A DNA stretch of 64,000 nt from Saccharina japonica (lineage: Eukaryota; Sar; Phaeophyceae; Laminariales; Laminariaceae). The notes beneath the pieces were generated by a model. The model did not search any database. It was not told the origin of the DNA and saw nothing but the letters and a program-made list of their open reading frames with translations. Where the stretch lies: the NCBI GenBank assembly GCA_008828725.1, contig MEHQ01000803.1, positions 80,372 to 144,371 of the forward strand. Reading direction: 5' to 3'. Below are positions 60,356-64,000 of this stretch, one piece after another; positions within the stretch are counted from its first letter, which is position 1; each line of letters opens with the position of its first letter. Both the position numbers and the translations under genes were made by a program.

Positions 60356-62889
60356 CTCAGCGTGATGGTTGCTTCGCCCCTCGCGCAGCGGGGGACACCG
60401 CGATGCCTGGTTCGAGGCTGGTAGAGCGCCAGGGGTTGGCTGCCCGGAAACCGTGTGCGCGTTTATGCCTTGTGTGATGTGCGACGTCTACGATACGCCT
60501 GTGGTACCGCTGGACACACGGGCGCGTTCGATTCCCAAAGAGGTTTTGAGAAAAAAAGTGCGTACGATATTTCCCATTCACAGCAAGTGCAATCTGTTCT
60601 TTGTGTTGGTGGATGGTGGATGGACCCACGCAGCAGCAGTTTTTCAGTATATTTGATTATTTCCTTCGTTCAATCTTCCACGTATGCTTTGGCATTCTGA
60701 GTCTGCCTTTCATATTCGGATTTTGTGAGTCTAATCACGTAAACTTTTGCGAAATGCTCCCAAAAACAATTTCCGTGAGGCCATCCATGGCAAGTTTGCG
60801 AATATTTCTATTCTTCTCGTGCTGCCTTGGCTGATGCTGATGATGACTCGATGGCAACGCCACGACAAGTTGTTTTCTGCAGGTAGAGATGATGTCGTAC
60901 TCGTGGTGCTGCAACAGCATAGAGGATGCGCAAGGAAGAGAGGAGGAGGAGAAGTTGGTAAAATGTCTCTGCACGTGAAGCGCGTGTGTGTCAGGTATCA
61001 GTGTCTTTTCGAACCCCTCTCGTCTTTCTATGGGTGGCTCGCCACTCTGCTGTACTATGTACACCAGATGAAAAAATAAAACTCGCGAGAATTTCCGAGC
61101 ACACCCACCCCCCGCCTGCACGCAACAGAAATAGGAATAAAAAGAGAGGAACCGGAATGTGAAATCTGGAGCTTCCTTGTCTATAAAGTTGTTTGGTGTC
61201 TAAAAAGTTACCGGTACTTTTGAAATCGTGCACGTTATTTTTACACAACAAAAAAGTTGAAAACCATTCGACTACTCGTACTGCTGTTGCTGCGGTTTGT
61301 ATGAACTGTGTGTTTTCATACGACATTTTCATGCCCGGTACGTATTATGGACTACATGTACAGGTACTTTCATGCCATATGCGTATACGCGTACCGCGTA
61401 CTCGAAGGTTCGACGAGCACTACTCGTGCACCATACCGGGGGCATAATTTAGAGCAGAGCACTGCTGATATTATCATCGCATACGGCCAACGATACGTGG
61501 ACGATGTGCGCGCCGTGTAAAAAGGAAGATATATGGGTACGTATCGTATGAATGAAAAGAAATGAAAACTGTAATTTTCCTGTGGCTGTTTTCGTTATGC
61601 AGCGAGCACAACACGACGACGTCGTGGCAGAGATTTATTGCCTTTTGTGCCTTGCGCTATATACTCGTACGAGCAATGACAAGCAAGCGGTGGTACTCAG
61701 TTCGCGGGTGGTCTCACCAAGTGTCAGTGACAACACCAACAAGTAGCTCAAGAGTACGAGCTTGTGAATTGATTTTCTGCATCAATTTCGTATCATATTT
61801 TGATCATACATTATTATACCGTAGTACCAGATACGGTATAAAAACTAGTAGTAGGTGCGCAAAAAAAAACGTTCGTTATTTTCTGTCCTGGAACAGAGTA
61901 CCGTACGTAGCTGATCCAGACTAATTTGCTGTTATATTTATCATATACCAGCAGCCGAGGGTAAAAGGTGCATCAGGCAGTACATAAGAAGAGGTGTATG
62001 TATGACTCCCTCGTACTCGTACTGGTGTGATATGTCTATGCCAGGTATGATGTTCGTCTGCTGTCAGCTGTCTCTGCCTTCAGACTCTGCGTGCTGTGCT
62101 TTTTCTATGTATTATAGGTTGTTACCTGGATATATAATATATATATATAATATGTGTGCACACTGAGCAGGAGAGGATATAGGATATAGATATTCCGAGG
62201 GGGCATGGAGTGAATTGACACACCAGACACGACACGAAGTGAGACGTGGAAGTGTGGAGGGCGTTTATTTTTACCCATCCGCCGGAGGATAAAAAAAAAA
62301 GAAAAAAAAAAGAAGATATAGATACGATAGCATCATAGATATAGGTTGATTGCCCTGGCGAGAAGGTACGAAGATAGGAAACAGGTTCTTCTGCAGTACG
62401 CCCGTACTACTTAAGAAGAGAAAGTCGTGCGATAAGTTATAATACCCTGCCTGGTAGATCGCTTCGGGGAGATAAAACATACCGGTACCTCTCTGGTTTA
62501 TACGAGATACCAGGCACAGCCACCGGAACATAGAAGAATACACTACTACCGACCCTCTCATAAGAAAGTGCCCCACAAGAAACTCAGCCTAAACATTACG
62601 GGGGAAATAAGAAAGTCGGCAGCTACTGTACTGAAGTTAGTGTGGGACACACCCCTTTCTCAAATAAGAAAGTCAGCCTAAGCCCAATTTCTGGTTTCTT
62701 ATGAGCGGGCCGGTTCTGTAGGCTCGTAGAGACTGCTGTGTGCCTGAAACTGGCGTTTAGAAGATAGATGCTGTGGTGGCGCGGACGGCAGACTCTATAC
62801 ATGCATGCCATTTTGCTGACATCTCTTGTTTTCGTTGTTTCGTGTGTTTCATGGGGAGGGGGGAGAGGGAGGGGCGGGGGGGGTGGAGG
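60356..62889. other. No gene recognised; should hold the 5' end of the Zn2Cys6 gene
   Basis: An in-frame TGA sits directly upstream of the exon at 60355, so at least one more 5' exon must lie in or beyond this stretch. I could not identify it with confidence. A (TA)n tract is at 62130-62150. Confidence 0.35.
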
Positions 62890-63035
62890 TGGTTGAGCGG
62901 AGGGGTGGGGGGGGGGTTGCACTCATGTCGCTGCCATGGCCCGTAGTCGTAGACATTAGACCTCGCATCCCTGCATGACCCGGGACCGTGAGCACGTTTG
63001 GTTTTCACCAACCAGGCAGCCAAGACAATTGCGGC
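62890..63035 (+). repeat. Family A copy
   Basis: A G-run, then TTGCACTCATGTCGCTGCCA, CTCGCATCCCTGCATGACCC and TTTTCACCAACCAGGCAGCC. Somewhat diverged. Confidence 0.65.
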
Positions 63036-63754
63036 GGGGGGGACGGGCGCGCGGCTTCAGCTTCGTTCAGCAACTATAATACCTACACTACGTATAATAA
63101 GTGTTTTTTTTTTACAAGACGTGGCTTTCGAGCGCACTCACTCTGAAAACCCTCCTTTTGGGGGGCTATGATATACCGATATACTGCGATGAGAATACGA
63201 CGAGTGAGTGCAATCGAATCAGGTGACTGCGCATGGTACAACATTTAACAGGAAGAGGGTATAGTGCAGTATTACTGTAATACCAATAACTATATATGCT
63301 GTGCTGCACGCGTGTGGTAAACCTATATTTTCAATTTCATTGCAGTTCGGAAACAAGCGCCCTGTACCCCACACAGCTCTCCGGCTGCTTCGCGTGGCCA
63401 GCAATACTCGCCATACTATGTGTACCTGGTAGGCACGGGTGCACGATCAGAGGAAGGCTGGGTGGTCGTGGAGAGGGAGGGGGGGTACCAGGTATCGGAG
63501 ACTCCACAATTGCCGGCACGAGGAGGTGCCGAAAGAGACGATTAGAGGTGTACACGGCATAACGCAGTTTCCATCAGTCTACGTACTGAGAGGGCGAAGC
63601 AATGGCCAAATGGCGGCGCTTGTTCGTTTCCGGTGGTATTGTAGCATAGTAGACGTGACAGACAGACCGAGCAGGATGGAGGGCAGGCAGCTAGGACGAG
63701 GGCGGACATTTAGGCCTCCCTAGCCTGGGCAAATAGTTGTCGTTGGTGAGCGGA
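63036..63754. other. No gene recognised
   Basis: Unassigned. A plus-strand frame at 63345-63560 follows ATTGCAG but lacks a recognisable product. Confidence 0.3.
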
Positions 63755-63935
63755 GGGAGGGGGGGGTACTCATGCCATGCATGGCCGTAGTTATGTACGA
63801 CCATAGACCCTCGAATCCCCACAATGCCGTGATGACGGAGGACGGAGGGTTTTCACCGACCAGGCAGACATTGCTACCACCAAGCGCAAAGCACCGTGAA
63901 GTATTCAGTGGAGCACGTCGTGTTTTCACCGACCG
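63755..63935 (+). repeat. Family A copy, right end duplicated
   Basis: GGGGGGGTACTCATGCCATG, ACCATAGACCCTCGAATCCC, TTTTCACCGACCAGGCAGAC, CCAAGCGCAAAGCACCGTGA. GTTTTCACCGACCGGGGGGT then appears again at 63922. The remaining bases to 64000 are G-rich and may reflect a contig end. Confidence 0.65.
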
Positions 63936-64000
63936 GGGGGTGGGGGCGCATGCGGGGGCGAGTGGCGGGGGGGGGGTCGTGGGGGGGCGGGGGGGGGGGG

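Noticed and set aside
61562-61924. 120-codon plus-strand frame
   Set aside because: Starts with a signal-like hydrophobic stretch, but composition drifts, no homology is recognised and no splice partner is seen.

Overview
The window looks like nuclear DNA of a multicellular or marine stramenopile, most likely a brown alga. This is inferred from four things: exons of 50-200 nt with GT-AG introns of 0.4-10 kb; Ala/Gly/Ser-rich coding exons with trinucleotide runs; a fungal-type Zn2Cys6 regulator, which stramenopiles also carry; and very dense short transposon and SINE debris. No bacterial operon, virus or CRISPR locus is visible. The C-terminal zinc-binding domain of the first gene is recognised only as a conserved-looking domain and is not tied to a named family.

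Layout. 1.5-3.6 kb: last exon of a minus-strand Ala/Gly-rich protein with a CxxC/CxxC C-terminal domain, and a phase-compatible candidate upstream exon at 13.5 kb. 4.5-6.2 kb: Stowaway-like MITE and a head-to-head pair of tRNA-derived SINEs. 7.2-9.1 kb: decayed LINE reverse transcriptase. 9-19 kb: MITEs, tandem repeats, a 490-bp fold-back and KpnI/SmaI-like palindromic repeats. 18.9-19.3 kb: weak minus-strand gene candidate. 19.7-26.7 kb: complete NAA10 (NatA catalytic subunit) in four exons, introns full of transposons. 31.1-38.4 kb: two inverted tRNA-Thr(TGT) genes bounding a 7-kb block of direct and inverted near-identical duplications with ambiguous bases. 40.0-47.6 kb: complete seven-exon mitochondrial enoyl-CoA hydratase. 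54.5-60.4 kb: minus-strand Zn2Cys6 transcription factor, 5' end not found. 60.4-64 kb: no gene recognised; the end is G-rich.

The two complete genes are housekeeping: NAA10 acetylates nascent protein N-termini at the ribosome, and enoyl-CoA hydratase is a mitochondrial beta-oxidation/branched amino-acid step. They are not functionally linked. Most of the sequence is transposon-derived. At least eight short dispersed families recur here, and several are nested in one another, so their relative order of insertion can be read from this window alone. The most unusual structure is the tRNA-bounded inverted duplication at 31-38 kb.

All gene models were assembled by eye from short exons, splice consensus and reading phase; none has transcript support here.
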